The notes under the pieces were generated by a model. It worked only from the letters and a program-made list of their open reading frames with translations, made no database searches and was not told where the DNA came from. A program made the translations under genes and the position numbers. From contig PXQV01000012.1 of the NCBI GenBank assembly GCA_003021175.1, positions 117,671 to 181,670 of the forward strand: a stretch of DNA of 64,000 nt. The letters are read 5' to 3'. The stretch comes from Halobacteriales archaeon QH_7_66_36 (lineage in GTDB: Archaea > Halobacteriota > Halobacteria > Halobacteriales > Haloarculaceae). Positions 37,257 to 46,084 of this stretch are shown piece after piece; position 1 is the first letter of the stretch, and every line of letters begins with the position of its first letter.

Positions 37257-38225
37257 ATGGACGTACTCGTAACCGGTGGGACGGGATTCGTCGGATCGTA
37301 TCTGTGTGACGAACTGGTGGCACGCGGCCACGACGTGACCGCGCTCGGGCGGAATCCACGCGCGGCGGAGTTCGACCGCGATGTGGCGACGGCACGTGGC
37401 GACGTGACCGACTACGAGTCCATCGAGCCACACTTCGAGGGCGTCGACTGCGTCGTCCAGTTGGTGGCGCTGTCGCCGCTGTTCAAGCCCGACGGCGGCG
37501 ACGAGATGCACTTCACCGTTCACCGCGACGGAACGGAGAACGCCGTCGACGCCGCCGAGGAACACGACGTGGAGCGGTTCGTCCAGCTGTCGGCGCTCGG
37601 AGCCGACCCGGACGGGGCGACGGCGTACATCCGCGCGAAGGGCGAGGCCGAGAACGTCGTCGAGGCGTCGTCGCTCGACGGCGTCGTCTACCGACCGTCG
37701 GTCGTCTTCGGCGACGGCGGCGAGTTCGTTCCGTTCACGCGGAAGCTGGCGACGCCGTATCTCACGCCGCTGCCCGGCGGCGGCGAGACCCGGTTCCAGC
37801 CCGTCTACGTCGAGGAACTGGCTCGGATGGTCGCCGACGGCGTCGAGGGAACCGTGACCGGGCCGAACGCCGACGCGGAGAGTGACGGCGACGAGGAGGA
37901 CGAGTCCGGAGACCCCCACGTCGGCAACACGTACGAAATCGGTGGCCCGGAGGAGCTGACGCTGGCGGAGGTGGCCGAGCTCGCGTGGGCCGCCAAGCGG
38001 AAGCCGGTGTCCGTCGTTCCGGTGCCGATGCCGCTCGCGGGCGTCGGGCTCTCGCTGCTCGACGCGGTGCCGGGCGCGCCGATGGGGAGCGACCAGTACC
38101 GCTCGCTACAGTTCGACAACACGACCGCGGCGAACGACATCGACGCGTTCGGCTGGCAGGGGTCCGGTTTGACGACGCTGCAGGCGTATCTCGGCGTCTC
38201 CGATTCGCAGTTAGAGCGAGCCTGA
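37257..38225 (+). CDS. NAD(P)-binding SDR, NDUFA9/complex I-associated type
   Basis: 322 residues. Extended SDR with VTGGTGFVGSYLCDELVARG and the alternative active-site region ALGADPDGATAYIRAKGEAENVV rather than YxxxK of classical epimerases. This matches the atypical NDUFA9-like group annotated as complex I NDUFA9 subunit family. A highly acidic insert (about residues 200-220) is unusual. A TATA-like TAGTTTTAGG lies about 28 bp before the ATG. Confidence 0.85.
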   Translation: MDVLVTGGTGFVGSYLCDELVARGHDVTALGRNPRAAEFDRDVATARGDVTDYESIEPHFEGVDCVVQLVALSPLFKPDGGDEMHFTVHRDGTENAVDAAEEHDVERFVQLSALGADPDGATAYIRAKGEAENVVEASSLDGVVYRPSVVFGDGGEFVPFTRKLATPYLTPLPGGGETRFQPVYVEELARMVADGVEGTVTGPNADAESDGDEEDESGDPHVGNTYEIGGPEELTLAEVAELAWAAKRKPVSVVPVPMPLAGVGLSLLDAVPGAPMGSDQYRSLQFDNTTAANDIDAFGWQGSGLTTLQAYLGVSDSQLERA

Positions 38226-38310
38226 GGAGTCAGACGAGCCGCGTTCGCCCGTCAGACGTGTGCCGAAAGCTTATCAAACGAGCACGCGCGCTTGTGTACA
38301 AGAGAGTCAA

Positions 38311-39486
38311 ATGAAACTCGCAATGATCGGCTTCGGGCAAGCCGGCGGGAAGATCCTCGACAAGTTCCTCGAGTACGACCGGCGGACCGGAAGCGAGATC
38401 GTCCGGGCCGCCGTCGCGGTCAACAGCGCGAAGGCCGACCTGATGGGTCTCGAAAACATCCCGGAAGAGAATCGAGTGCTCATCGGGCAGGCGCGCGTCA
38501 AGGGTCACGGCGTCGGCGCGGACAACGAACTCGGCGCGGAGATCGCCGAGGAGGACATCGACGAGGTACAGGGCGCCATCGACTCGATCCCGGTACACGA
38601 GGTCGACGCCTTCCTCGTCATCGCCGGACTCGGCGGCGGCACCGGCTCCGGCGGCGCGCCGGTGTTGTCGAAGCATCTCAAGCGCATCTACACCGAACCC
38701 GTCTACGGGCTCGGCGTCCTCCCGAGTCAGGACGAGGGCGGCATCTACACGCTGAACGCGGCCCGCTCGTTCCAGACGTTCGTCCGTGAGGTGGACAATC
38801 TCATGGTGTTCGACAACGACGCGTGGCGCCAGACTGGCGAGTCGATGGAGGGCGGCTACGACGAGATCAACGACGAGATCGTCAGGCGGTTCGGCATCAT
38901 GTTCGGTGCCGGCGAGATCGAACCCGGCTCGGAGGTAGGCGAGAGCGTCGTCGACTCCTCGGAGATCATCAACACGCTCTCGGGCGGTGGCGTCTCTACG
39001 ATCGGCTACGCCGCCGAAGAGGTCGAAACCGAAGAGAAGGGCCTGCTCTCGCGGTTCACCGGCGACGAAGACGGGAGCGACATGGACGCGGCGAACACGA
39101 CGAACCGCATCACGTCGCTGGTCCGGAAGGCCGCCCTCGGGCGGCTGACCCTCCCGTGTGAGATCGACGGAACCGAGCGCGCGCTGTTGGTCATGTCCGG
39201 CCCGCCGAAGTTCCTCAACCGGAAGGGGATCGAGCGCGGCCGCAAGTGGCTGGAAGAGCAGACCGGCTCGATGGAGGTCCGGGGCGGCGACTACCCCGTC
39301 TCGGAGTCGAGCTTCGTCGCGAGCGTTATTCTGCTGTCGGGCGTGACGGACGTGCCGCGCATCAAGGAGCTGCAGCAGGTCGCTATCGAGGCACAGGACA
39401 ACATCGAGGAGATTCGCGAGCAGAGCGAAGAGAACTTACATGGGTTGGTTGAAGATGACGAAGATGAGTTGGAGCCGCTGTTCTAA
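38311..39486 (+). CDS. cetZ1: tubulin-like cell shape protein CetZ1
   Basis: 391 residues from the ATG at 38311 (MKLAMIGFGQAGGKIL). GTP-binding tubulin signature VIAGLGGGTGSGGAPV and N-terminal GFGQAGGK; the ending DDEDELEPLF matches CetZ1 of Haloferax. CetZ1 is needed for rod-shape development and motility. A TATA-like AAGCTTATC lies about 40 bp upstream. It leads a likely operon with the next two genes, overlapping the first. Confidence 0.93.
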   Translation: MKLAMIGFGQAGGKILDKFLEYDRRTGSEIVRAAVAVNSAKADLMGLENIPEENRVLIGQARVKGHGVGADNELGAEIAEEDIDEVQGAIDSIPVHEVDAFLVIAGLGGGTGSGGAPVLSKHLKRIYTEPVYGLGVLPSQDEGGIYTLNAARSFQTFVREVDNLMVFDNDAWRQTGESMEGGYDEINDEIVRRFGIMFGAGEIEPGSEVGESVVDSSEIINTLSGGGVSTIGYAAEEVETEEKGLLSRFTGDEDGSDMDAANTTNRITSLVRKAALGRLTLPCEIDGTERALLVMSGPPKFLNRKGIERGRKWLEEQTGSMEVRGGDYPVSESSFVASVILLSGVTDVPRIKELQQVAIEAQDNIEEIREQSEENLHGLVEDDEDELEPLF

Positions 39487-40234
39487 GGCGTTCGTCACAG
39501 CCCTACTCGTGCTCGCCGCCGCGGTCGGTCCAGCGGTCGCTGTCTCGACGAGCACCGAGGGGGTTCCTCAAGAGGCACAGGTCGGCAACGAGGTCACCGC
39601 GACGTACACCTTCACGGAGCTGTACACCGATTACGAGTCGTGGACGCTCCGCGGCGCGACGAATCTCACGAGCGTGACGTGGACGGTGACGAAGTTCGAT
39701 CAGGCCGACAACCAGATCTCACAGCAGTCCTACGACGGCGGTGAGTTCGAGGAGGCCGTCGACATCTCGGAGGATACTGCGAGGGTCGAGGTGGCGATCC
39801 GCGGCACCGCGCCGGCGATCGAGAACTTCAGCTACGACCCCGCCGAACAGTTCACGCTCGCGCAGTTCGAACTCCGCCGACAGGGTGGCACGCAACAGGA
39901 GATCACGGCCTCGAACGTTTACCACTACACCGAGGAGTCGAAGCAGGCGCGCGACGCAATCGAACAGGCCGAAAGCGACATCGAGGCCGCCGGCGGTGAC
40001 GCGGAGGCCGAGGAGACGCTCCAGCGGGCAATCGACGCGTACAACAGCGAGAGCTTCGGCGTCGCAGCCGATCTGGCTAACGACGCGAGTTCGCAGGCGC
40101 AGCAGGCACAGAGCACGCAGAACCGGAATCAGCTCATTCTCTACGCCGCGGGTGGACTGCTCGTGGTCGGGTTGCTCGTGGGCGGCGTGCTCTACTGGCG
40201 CTCGCAGGGCGACGACTACGACAAGCTCCGGTAG
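39464..40234 (+). CDS. membrane-anchored secreted protein after cetZ1, function unknown
   Basis: About 256 residues from the ATG at 39464 (MSWSRCSKAFVTALLV); ATGs at 39440 and 39455 are also possible. It has a cleavable signal peptide ending in VAVS, an extracellular beta-rich then helical region, and one C-terminal transmembrane helix followed by a short charged tail (YWRSQGDDYDKLR). The start overlaps the end of cetZ1, so it is probably co-translated and could tie cell-shape control to the envelope, which is inference. Confidence 0.72.
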   Translation: MSWSRCSKAFVTALLVLAAAVGPAVAVSTSTEGVPQEAQVGNEVTATYTFTELYTDYESWTLRGATNLTSVTWTVTKFDQADNQISQQSYDGGEFEEAVDISEDTARVEVAIRGTAPAIENFSYDPAEQFTLAQFELRRQGGTQQEITASNVYHYTEESKQARDAIEQAESDIEAAGGDAEAEETLQRAIDAYNSESFGVAADLANDASSQAQQAQSTQNRNQLILYAAGGLLVVGLLVGGVLYWRSQGDDYDKLR

Positions 40235-40846
40235 ATGCGTACCCTCGTCCCGTTCGGGGCGCGCGACCCGAAAACCAGACTCGCCGCCGTTCTCGACGCC
40301 GACGAGCGGCGCGCGTTCGCCGAGGCGATGCTCGAAGACGTACTCGGCGTCCTCGCGGACCACGACCCGGTCGTGCTCGCGAACGCCCCCGTCGATGTCG
40401 ACGCGCCCGTCACCGTCGACGAGCGGCCGCTGACCGAGGCGGTCAACGCCGAACTCGCCGCCGGGTCGCCGACCGCGGTCGTGATGGCCGACCTGCCGCT
40501 TCTCGACAGCGATGCGGTGGCGGAGCTGTTCGCGCCCAACGCGGATCTGGTTGTCGCGCCGGGACTCGGCGGCGGGACGAACGCGCTCGTGGTTCGCGAC
40601 CCCGAGTTCCGCGTCGACTACCACGGCGTGTCGGTTCGCGACCATCGACAGAGCGCCCGCGCGTCGGACGTCTCGCTCGCGACGGTCGATTCCTTCCGGC
40701 TCGCGATGGATATCGACGAGCCGAACGACCTCGTCGAGGTGCTGTTGCACGCGGACGGAGCCGCCGCCGACTGGCTCCGCGCCCACGGCGGACAGGCCAC
40801 GACGGCCGACGGTCGCGTGCGGTTCAATCGGGAAGGTCCGGGCTGA
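40235..40846 (+). CDS. cofC: 2-phospho-L-lactate guanylyltransferase
   Basis: 203 residues. MobA-like fold starting MRTLVPFGARDPKTRLAAVL, MADLPLL and VVAPGLGGGTNALVVRDP fit the archaeal CofC family. It activates 2-phospholactate with GTP for coenzyme F420. It starts right after the preceding stop codon; cofG lies downstream. Confidence 0.92.
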   Translation: MRTLVPFGARDPKTRLAAVLDADERRAFAEAMLEDVLGVLADHDPVVLANAPVDVDAPVTVDERPLTEAVNAELAAGSPTAVVMADLPLLDSDAVAELFAPNADLVVAPGLGGGTNALVVRDPEFRVDYHGVSVRDHRQSARASDVSLATVDSFRLAMDIDEPNDLVEVLLHADGAAADWLRAHGGQATTADGRVRFNREGPG

Positions 40847-41028
40847 GAGCCGGAGTAACCGTTTAGACGGGCGGGCGTGTATGCGTTCATGCGGGAAGGA
40901 CGCCCGCGCAGGTCGTGTCGGCTCGGAACTGCCGGTCGAGGGCACCCTGACTGTCACTGAGTCGGCGCGTCCGTCTCGCGCGAATCCCGCATCCGTACCC
41001 TTTTCCACCGGGAGGTGTAGCCACTGAT

Positions 41029-42117
41029 ATGTTCCCCGGGGCCGAGGAGTACGGCGTCGATATATGGGTCGACGACGACGCCGTCGACGACCTGCTGGCC
41101 GTCGGTCCGGCGGCCGTCGCGCCGGCGGACGAACTCACGTTCGCACGCAACGTGTTCGTTCCGCTAACGACCGCCTGCCGGTACACCTGTACCTACTGCA
41201 CCTACTACGACGTGCCCGGCGAAGCGACTCTGCTCTCCCCCGAAGAGGTGCGCGACATCTGCGAGCGGGGGGCCGACGCCGGCTGTACGGAGGCGCTGTT
41301 CACCTTCGGCGACGACCCAGACGACCGCTACACGGCGATCCACGACCAACTCGCGGAGTGGGGCCACGACTCCATCCACTCGTATCTGCGCGAGGCCTGC
41401 GAGATAGCACTCGACGCGGGGCTGCTGCCACACGCGAATCCCGGCGACCAGACGCGCGAGCAGATGGCCCACGTCGCAGAGCTGAACGCCTCGATGGGCG
41501 TCATGCTGGAGACGACGGCAGACATACAGGCACACGGCGGGCCGCGGGCGAAGTCGCCGGGCCAGCGGCTCCACACGATCCGGACGGCCGGCGAGCTGTC
41601 GGTGCCGTTCACCACCGGCATCCTCGTCGGCGTCGGGGAGACGCCCCGCGACCGCGCGGAGAGCCTGCTCGCCATTCGCGAGCTTCACGAGCGGTACGGC
41701 CACATCCAAGAGGTGATTGTCCAGCCCGTGAGCCCCAACGAGCGGTGGACGGACCCGGGACCGGCGCTGGAGATACTGCGCGACACCACCGCGATGGCCC
41801 GCGCCTGTCTCCCGGCGGAGGTGAGCGTTCAGTCGCCGCCGAATCTCGCGCCAGTCCGCGACCTGCTCGACTGCGGCGTCGACGACTTGGGCGGCGTCTC
41901 GCCCGTGACCGACGACCACATCAACCCCGACTACGCGTGGCCGGCGCTCCGCGAGTTGGAATCGATCGCCACCGACGCCGGTGTTCTACTGCGCGAACGG
42001 CTCCCCGTCTACGAGCGATTCCTCGAAGAGCCGGGGTGGGTGTCCGAGCGGGTGCGACGCGCTATCGACGCCGACACTGACGCTGGTATGCGCTACCGGT
42101 CGGTGCTGGCAGATTAG
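41029..42117 (+). CDS. cofG: FO synthase subunit CofG (radical SAM)
   Basis: 362 residues. Radical SAM cluster C-x3-C-x2-C in CRYTCTYCTYYD, and characteristic HANPGDQTREQMAHV, SMGVMLETTAD, VQPVSPNERWTDPG. With CofH it makes the deazaflavin FO of F420 from a tyrosine- and flavin-pathway precursor. A Shine-Dalgarno-like GGGAGGTG lies 12 nt before the ATG. R3 copy 2 follows the stop. Confidence 0.94.
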   Translation: MFPGAEEYGVDIWVDDDAVDDLLAVGPAAVAPADELTFARNVFVPLTTACRYTCTYCTYYDVPGEATLLSPEEVRDICERGADAGCTEALFTFGDDPDDRYTAIHDQLAEWGHDSIHSYLREACEIALDAGLLPHANPGDQTREQMAHVAELNASMGVMLETTADIQAHGGPRAKSPGQRLHTIRTAGELSVPFTTGILVGVGETPRDRAESLLAIRELHERYGHIQEVIVQPVSPNERWTDPGPALEILRDTTAMARACLPAEVSVQSPPNLAPVRDLLDCGVDDLGGVSPVTDDHINPDYAWPALRELESIATDAGVLLRERLPVYERFLEEPGWVSERVRRAIDADTDAGMRYRSVLAD

Positions 42118-42240
42118 CGAACAGGCGACGTGTTGTAGCCGACCTAGTCCCCGCGCGGGTCGTCGCGCTCCCGTCTCGCCCGACGCGGGACTGCTCGTCA
42201 GACCATGCTGCGGCTGGCCGCGTTCTGGTATATAAATCTC
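42118..42240 (+). repeat. R3 element, copy 2 (after cofG)
   Basis: Begins CGAACAGGCGACG after the cofG stop, then a GC stem around CGCTCCCGTCTCG, GACTGCTC, CTGCGGCTGGCCGCG hairpin and GTTCTGGTATATAAAT. Same order as copy 1 at 29.26 kb, with different stem arms that still pair. The TATATAAAT end looks like an archaeal TATA box reading to the right into an R2 copy. Confidence 0.6.
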
Positions 42241-42257
42241 CGTCGCAGCACAGTGGC

Positions 42258-42620
42258 GGTGTTTGACTAAGCGATTGCTGGCGAGGGACCCGCTCGGGAG
42301 GACTGGAAGGGGCTGTGCGTGCGCGGCGGCTGCGCCGCCGCGACCATTCGAGGCCGGCGAAGCCGGCCTCGCACTCGACGACGACGGGCGTTCGGAAGAC
42401 GCGGAGCGTCTTCCGCAGCCCAGCAGCAATCGAAGATTTCTGCGGACGACGCAAGCAGTGAGGTGACGGAGCCACCTCGGGCCGCTCGCGCGGTGCAACC
42501 GCGCGAGGACACCGCAGGCCGACGGCCGAGGACCGCAGCGAGCTCATCGAGTCGAGCGTGCAGGGGCTTCCAAACTCCTCGCTGCTCCGGTCACCGCAAC
42601 TCCAAGACGTCAGTAAACAG
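42258..42620 (+). repeat. R2 element, copy G, with inserted hairpin modules
   Basis: Begins GGTGTTTGACTAAGCGATT and ends GTAAACAG, with GGACTGGAAGGGGC near 42301-42314 and GGGGCTTCC near 42562-42570. It is about 160 bp longer than the similar copy A2. The extra sequence carries perfect triloop hairpins: 42322-42342 (loop TGC), 42349-42371 (GAA), 42393-42415 (GGA), 42485-42507 (GCA). It lies between convergent cofG and cofH. Confidence 0.72.
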
Positions 42621-42649
42621 CACCAGCCCGGTCACTACGCGGGGAATTA

Positions 42650-44023
42650 TCAGTCGTCTGCGCTCGCCGCACCGGTTCCACCGGCGCGTTCGCTCGGCGC
42701 GAGCAGCGGGGTGCCGTCAGCGTGGAGACCGAGCGTCGGACCGTGCGGGCCGTCGCCGTCGATGACGCGCCGTTGCTCGTAATCCGTCGACCGCTCGACG
42801 GGCGTGCGACCGATAGCGCGGATCATCTCCACGTAGTCGTCGAAGGAGCGGAACTCGCCGTGGCTCCCCCCGGCGCGTTTCGTGATCTCCTCGGAGAGGA
42901 TAGTCCCCATGAAGTCGTCCGCGCCACAGGAGAGCATCTTCAACCCCTGCGCGTCGCCGTACTTCACCCACGAGGACTGGATGTGGTCGACGTTGTCGAG
43001 GAAGAGCCGCGAGACGGCGATCATCAGTTCGTCCTCGGCGGTCGAGGCGCCGCCCTCGACGATGCCGCGCTCGTACAGCGGCGTCGTCTCGTGGACGAAG
43101 GAGAGCGGGACGAACTCCGTGATGTTGCCGGTGCGGTCCTGCAGGTCTCGCACCTGCTTGAGGTGGAGCGCGCGGTGGCGTTCGTTCTCGACGTGGCCGT
43201 ACATGATCGTCGCGGTGGTCCGGAGCCCGACCTCGGCCGCGGCTTCCATCGCCGCGAGCCACTCGCCGGTGTCCATCTTTCCCGGACAGATCACGTCCCG
43301 CACCTCGTCGACGAGTATCTCCGCGGCGGTGCCGGGGACGGACGCGAGGCCGGCGTCTCGGAGCCGTGCGTACGCGTCGGCGTACGACCAGTCCGTGCCG
43401 CGAACCGCGTGGTGTGCCTCCTCGGGCGTCATGGAGTGGAGGTGCGCGCCGTCGACGCTCATCGCGTGCATCTGTTCGAGATACGTGCCGGGGTCGGTGT
43501 CGTACCGCTCGGGCGGCTTGTAGTTCACCTCGCTCGCGGGGTCGTCGTAGCCGGTGAGAATCTCGTGATGCTCGTCGTCGAGCGCGAACGCCGGGTGAAG
43601 CCCCGAGACGGAGGTGATCTCGTAGACGCCCCGGTCGAGCGCGTCGCGGACGGTCGCCCATGACTCGGCGGGTGTCTTCGTGAAGCCGGGATGTTCGACC
43701 GTCGAGTCGCTCTCGAAGGCTCCGGCGGTGTCCTTGAAGTTGCAGAACAGACAGCCCGTGTTGCAGGCCGTCGTGACGTTGTTGTTGAGGTTCGCGACGA
43801 AGGTGACCTCGTCGCCGACCACCTCGGCGCGCCGGCGGTCGGCGGCTTCGAGCACGCGTTCCTTGCGGCGCGGGTCGATGCCGTCGCTCGCGGACCCGGT
43901 CGTCAGCAGCGCCACGGCGTCGTCGACCGTCAGCCGAACCCCGTCGCGCGCCTTGGCGAGCGCGTTCTCGAACGACTGGTCCGTGACCGGCGCGTGCTCG
44001 AAGCCGAACTCGTCGTCGGGCAC
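42650..44023 (-). CDS. cofH: FO synthase subunit CofH (radical SAM)
   Basis: About 457 residues from the GTG at 44023 (VPDDEFGFEHAPVTDQ); an ATG at 44071 adds 16 residues. A TATA-like GTTTTGTTTCC near 44047 supports the GTG as a leaderless start, and it aligns better with the family N-terminus. Radical SAM motif C-x3-C-x2-C in CNTGCLFCNF, SVSGLHPAFALDDEHHE, MTPEEAHHA. CofH couples tyrosine-derived and aminouracil precursors, making FO together with CofG. Confidence 0.92.
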   Translation of the reverse strand: MPDDEFGFEHAPVTDQSFENALAKARDGVRLTVDDAVALLTTGSASDGIDPRRKERVLEAADRRRAEVVGDEVTFVANLNNNVTTACNTGCLFCNFKDTAGAFESDSTVEHPGFTKTPAESWATVRDALDRGVYEITSVSGLHPAFALDDEHHEILTGYDDPASEVNYKPPERYDTDPGTYLEQMHAMSVDGAHLHSMTPEEAHHAVRGTDWSYADAYARLRDAGLASVPGTAAEILVDEVRDVICPGKMDTGEWLAAMEAAAEVGLRTTATIMYGHVENERHRALHLKQVRDLQDRTGNITEFVPLSFVHETTPLYERGIVEGGASTAEDELMIAVSRLFLDNVDHIQSSWVKYGDAQGLKMLSCGADDFMGTILSEEITKRAGGSHGEFRSFDDYVEMIRAIGRTPVERSTDYEQRRVIDGDGPHGPTLGLHADGTPLLAPSERAGGTGAASADD

Positions 44024-44076
44024 GTGTGTTCCTGTCCGCTCCGGAAACAAAACCGTGCCGGGTGGCGGCAAGGCGG

Positions 44077-44288
44077 CAGTGTTCAGCCAAGAGTGACTCC
44101 GGGGATTAGGATGGCAACACAGTGCAGAAAGCCCCCGGGCGCTACGGTCGCGCGGCTCGCTGCGCGCCTCGCCCTCTCTTCGGTCGGGCTGCGGTGCTTG
44201 CGTCGCCGGGCTTCCCGTACCGACCGGCCCCTTTCAGTCCCACCCAGCACGGGTTTTGGCCGAACGACGACCCATTATTTGAACACTG
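44077..44288 (-). repeat. R2 element, copy C
   Basis: Best-bounded long copy. Its ends are perfect 9-bp inverted repeats, CAGTGTTCA (44077-44085) and TGAACACTG (44280-44288). Minus strand carries GGGACTGAAAGGGGC and GGGGGCTTTCTGCAC. The arms next to these boxes have yet another sequence and pair imperfectly. It lies 12 bp from copy D in head-to-head orientation. Confidence 0.8.
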
Positions 44289-44300
44289 TCCTCTCCCCGG

Positions 44301-44450
44301 TAGTGTTCGGAGAAGCGATGGCTGACCGAGCACGGGCGGGTGGGACTGGAAGGGGTCGGTGCGCGGCGGCTGCGCCGCCGCGACCAGTCGAGGCCGGTCC
44401 AAACTCGTCACACTAGCTGTGGCGACTCATACAGACTTACTTGAACACTA
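44301..44450 (+). repeat. R2 element, copy D (short)
   Basis: 150 bp between perfect ends TAGTGTTC (44301-44308) and GAACACTA (44443-44450). It keeps GGGACTGGAAGGGG and a 9+3+9 hairpin (44362-44382, loop TGC) but has lost the GGGGGCTTTC half. The hairpin is identical to one in copy G. No target-site duplication is evident. Confidence 0.75.
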
Positions 44451-44499
44451 TCAGTGAGGCCGCGCGAAGTTTCAAGCGCGTCGAACCCTGACGAAGGGT

Positions 44500-44739
44500 A
44501 TGCTCGGCTGTGACACGCCGCTCCAGTCGGTCGTCGTGAGCCTCGCCTCCGGCGTGATCGCGGGCGGACTGGGGCTCGCCGCCGACCTCGGTATCGTCCC
44601 CGTCGCGCTGCTCGCGGCCGCGTGTGCACTCGCCGGTGAGGTGGGCGCCCACGCGGTGCGCGGCGACGACCAGTGGCGTGCTGCGGTCGCGCGACTCTCG
44701 GGTGAGTCGACCGAGACAGATGTTCGCGCCCGTCGTTGA
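44500..44739 (+). CDS. small membrane protein, function unknown
   Basis: 79 residues with one or two hydrophobic segments (SVVVSLASGVIAGGLGLAADLGIV and ALLAAACALAGEVGA, split here). It overlaps the next gene by 20 bp in another frame, so the two are likely coupled. No family recognised. Confidence 0.5.
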   Translation: MLGCDTPLQSVVVSLASGVIAGGLGLAADLGIVPVALLAAACALAGEVGAHAVRGDDQWRAAVARLSGESTETDVRARR

Positions 44740-45025
44740 CCTCGCGTTGTCGCTCGCGCTCTCGCTCGTCCCGACAGTGCTGTTCTTAGGGCTCTGTCGC
44801 GGACTCGAACGACTCCGCGACGACGACCTGATCAATCAGTGGGTTGCCCCGGACGAGGTGTCACCGAACGCGAACCCCGACGCTCGGCAAGCGCCGTGGC
44901 GCGACGCGGACGGCGCGGCCCGCGCCACCGTCGACGGGAACGCGGTGACGACCGACTGTCCCCACTGTGGCGCGGCCAATCCGGAGTACGCCGACATCTG
45001 TGCGGCGTGTCTCCGGTCGCTGTGA
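44720..45025 (+). CDS. membrane protein with C-terminal zinc ribbon
   Basis: 101 residues from the ATG at 44720 (MFAPVVDLALSLALSLV). One N-terminal hydrophobic helix, a hydrophilic linker, and a C-terminal two-Cys-pair zinc ribbon (CPHCGAANPEYADICAACL). This layout matches the DUF7577-type haloarchaeal proteins, though I hold that name loosely. It precedes the ArsA gene by 45 bp. Confidence 0.68.
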   Translation: MFAPVVDLALSLALSLVPTVLFLGLCRGLERLRDDDLINQWVAPDEVSPNANPDARQAPWRDADGAARATVDGNAVTTDCPHCGAANPEYADICAACLRSL

Positions 45026-45070
45026 GCCGGGACCGGGAAAGCTACCCGTCGCCGCGTTCCACGGACGCCC

Positions 45071-46084
45071 ATGAGCGACATCGATGTCGAGGCGGTCGAG
45101 GAGTTGTCGCCGGCAGTCGACGCGCCGGAGTACGTGCTCTACGGCGGCAAGGGCGGCGTCGGCAAGACGACGATGGCGGCCGCGACCGCGCTCACCTCCG
45201 CGCGGGAAGACACCCCCACGCTGTGCGTCTCGACCGACCCGGCCCACTCGCTGTCGGACGCGCTCGGCCGCGAGGTGCCCTCGACGCCCGCACGGATCGA
45301 CGAGGAGGTTCCGCTGTACGGTGCCGAAATCGATCCCGAGGAGGTCGACACGGGTATCTTCGCGAGCGACGGCGACGCGCTGGGCGGGATGGCCGACATG
45401 CTCGGCGGCGAGAACCCGATGGAGTCGATGCCCGGCGCCGACGAGACCGCCGCGTTCCAGCTCCTCCTCCGGTACATGGACGACGAGCGGTTCGACCGCG
45501 TCGTCGTCGACACCGCGCCGACGGGCCACACCCTCCGCCTGCTCAAACTGCCGGACGTGATGGACTCGATGGTCGGGAAGCTGATCGGGCTGCGCGAGCG
45601 GTTCTCCGGGATGATGGACGGTCTCGGCGGGCTGTTCGGCGGTGACGGCCCGGACGAGGCGCAGGTGGAACAGGGGATGGACGACCTGCGCTCGCTGTCG
45701 GGGCGCGTCGAGCGGCTCCGCGGCGTTCTCACGGACCCGACGCGGACGGATTTCCGCGTCGTGATGGTGCCCGAGTCGATGAGCGTCACGGAGTCGAAGC
45801 GGCTGGTCGGCCGTCTCGACGAGTTCGACGTGCCGGTCGGCACCATCGTCGTCAACCGGGTGATGCAGCCGCTGGCTGACGTGGCCGACGTGGACCCGTC
45901 GTGGTTCGTCGCCCCGGACCTCGACGACTGTGCGTTCTGTCAGCGGCGCTGGGCGGTCCAGCGCGGCGCACTCAAAGAGGCGCAGGAGCTGTTCCGCGGC
46001 CACGAGGTGCGGCGCGTCCCGCTGTTCGCCGAGGAGGTCCACGGCGAGTCGGCGCTGCGGGTCGTCGCCGCCTGTCTCGATTAG
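45071..46084 (+). CDS. ArsA/Get3-type anion-transporting or tail-anchored-protein ATPase
   Basis: 337 residues. Deviant Walker A KGGVGKTT, TDPAHSLSDALG, VVVDTAPTGHTLRLL and PDLDDCAFCQRRWAVQ with the CxxC that may bind zinc in the dimer. Get3 homologues in archaea are ATPases thought to deliver membrane proteins; no arsenic genes are near, so Get3 is the better call. Overlaps the next convergent gene by 4 bp. Confidence 0.9.
   Translation: MSDIDVEAVEELSPAVDAPEYVLYGGKGGVGKTTMAAATALTSAREDTPTLCVSTDPAHSLSDALGREVPSTPARIDEEVPLYGAEIDPEEVDTGIFASDGDALGGMADMLGGENPMESMPGADETAAFQLLLRYMDDERFDRVVVDTAPTGHTLRLLKLPDVMDSMVGKLIGLRERFSGMMDGLGGLFGGDGPDEAQVEQGMDDLRSLSGRVERLRGVLTDPTRTDFRVVMVPESMSVTESKRLVGRLDEFDVPVGTIVVNRVMQPLADVADVDPSWFVAPDLDDCAFCQRRWAVQRGALKEAQELFRGHEVRRVPLFAEEVHGESALRVVAACLD

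Noticed and set aside
44341-44358. R2 box GTGGGACTGGAAGGGG as a CRISPR repeat end
   Set aside because: It recalls the end of some haloarchaeal CRISPR repeats, but copies are far apart, in both orientations, with no regular spacers or cas genes.
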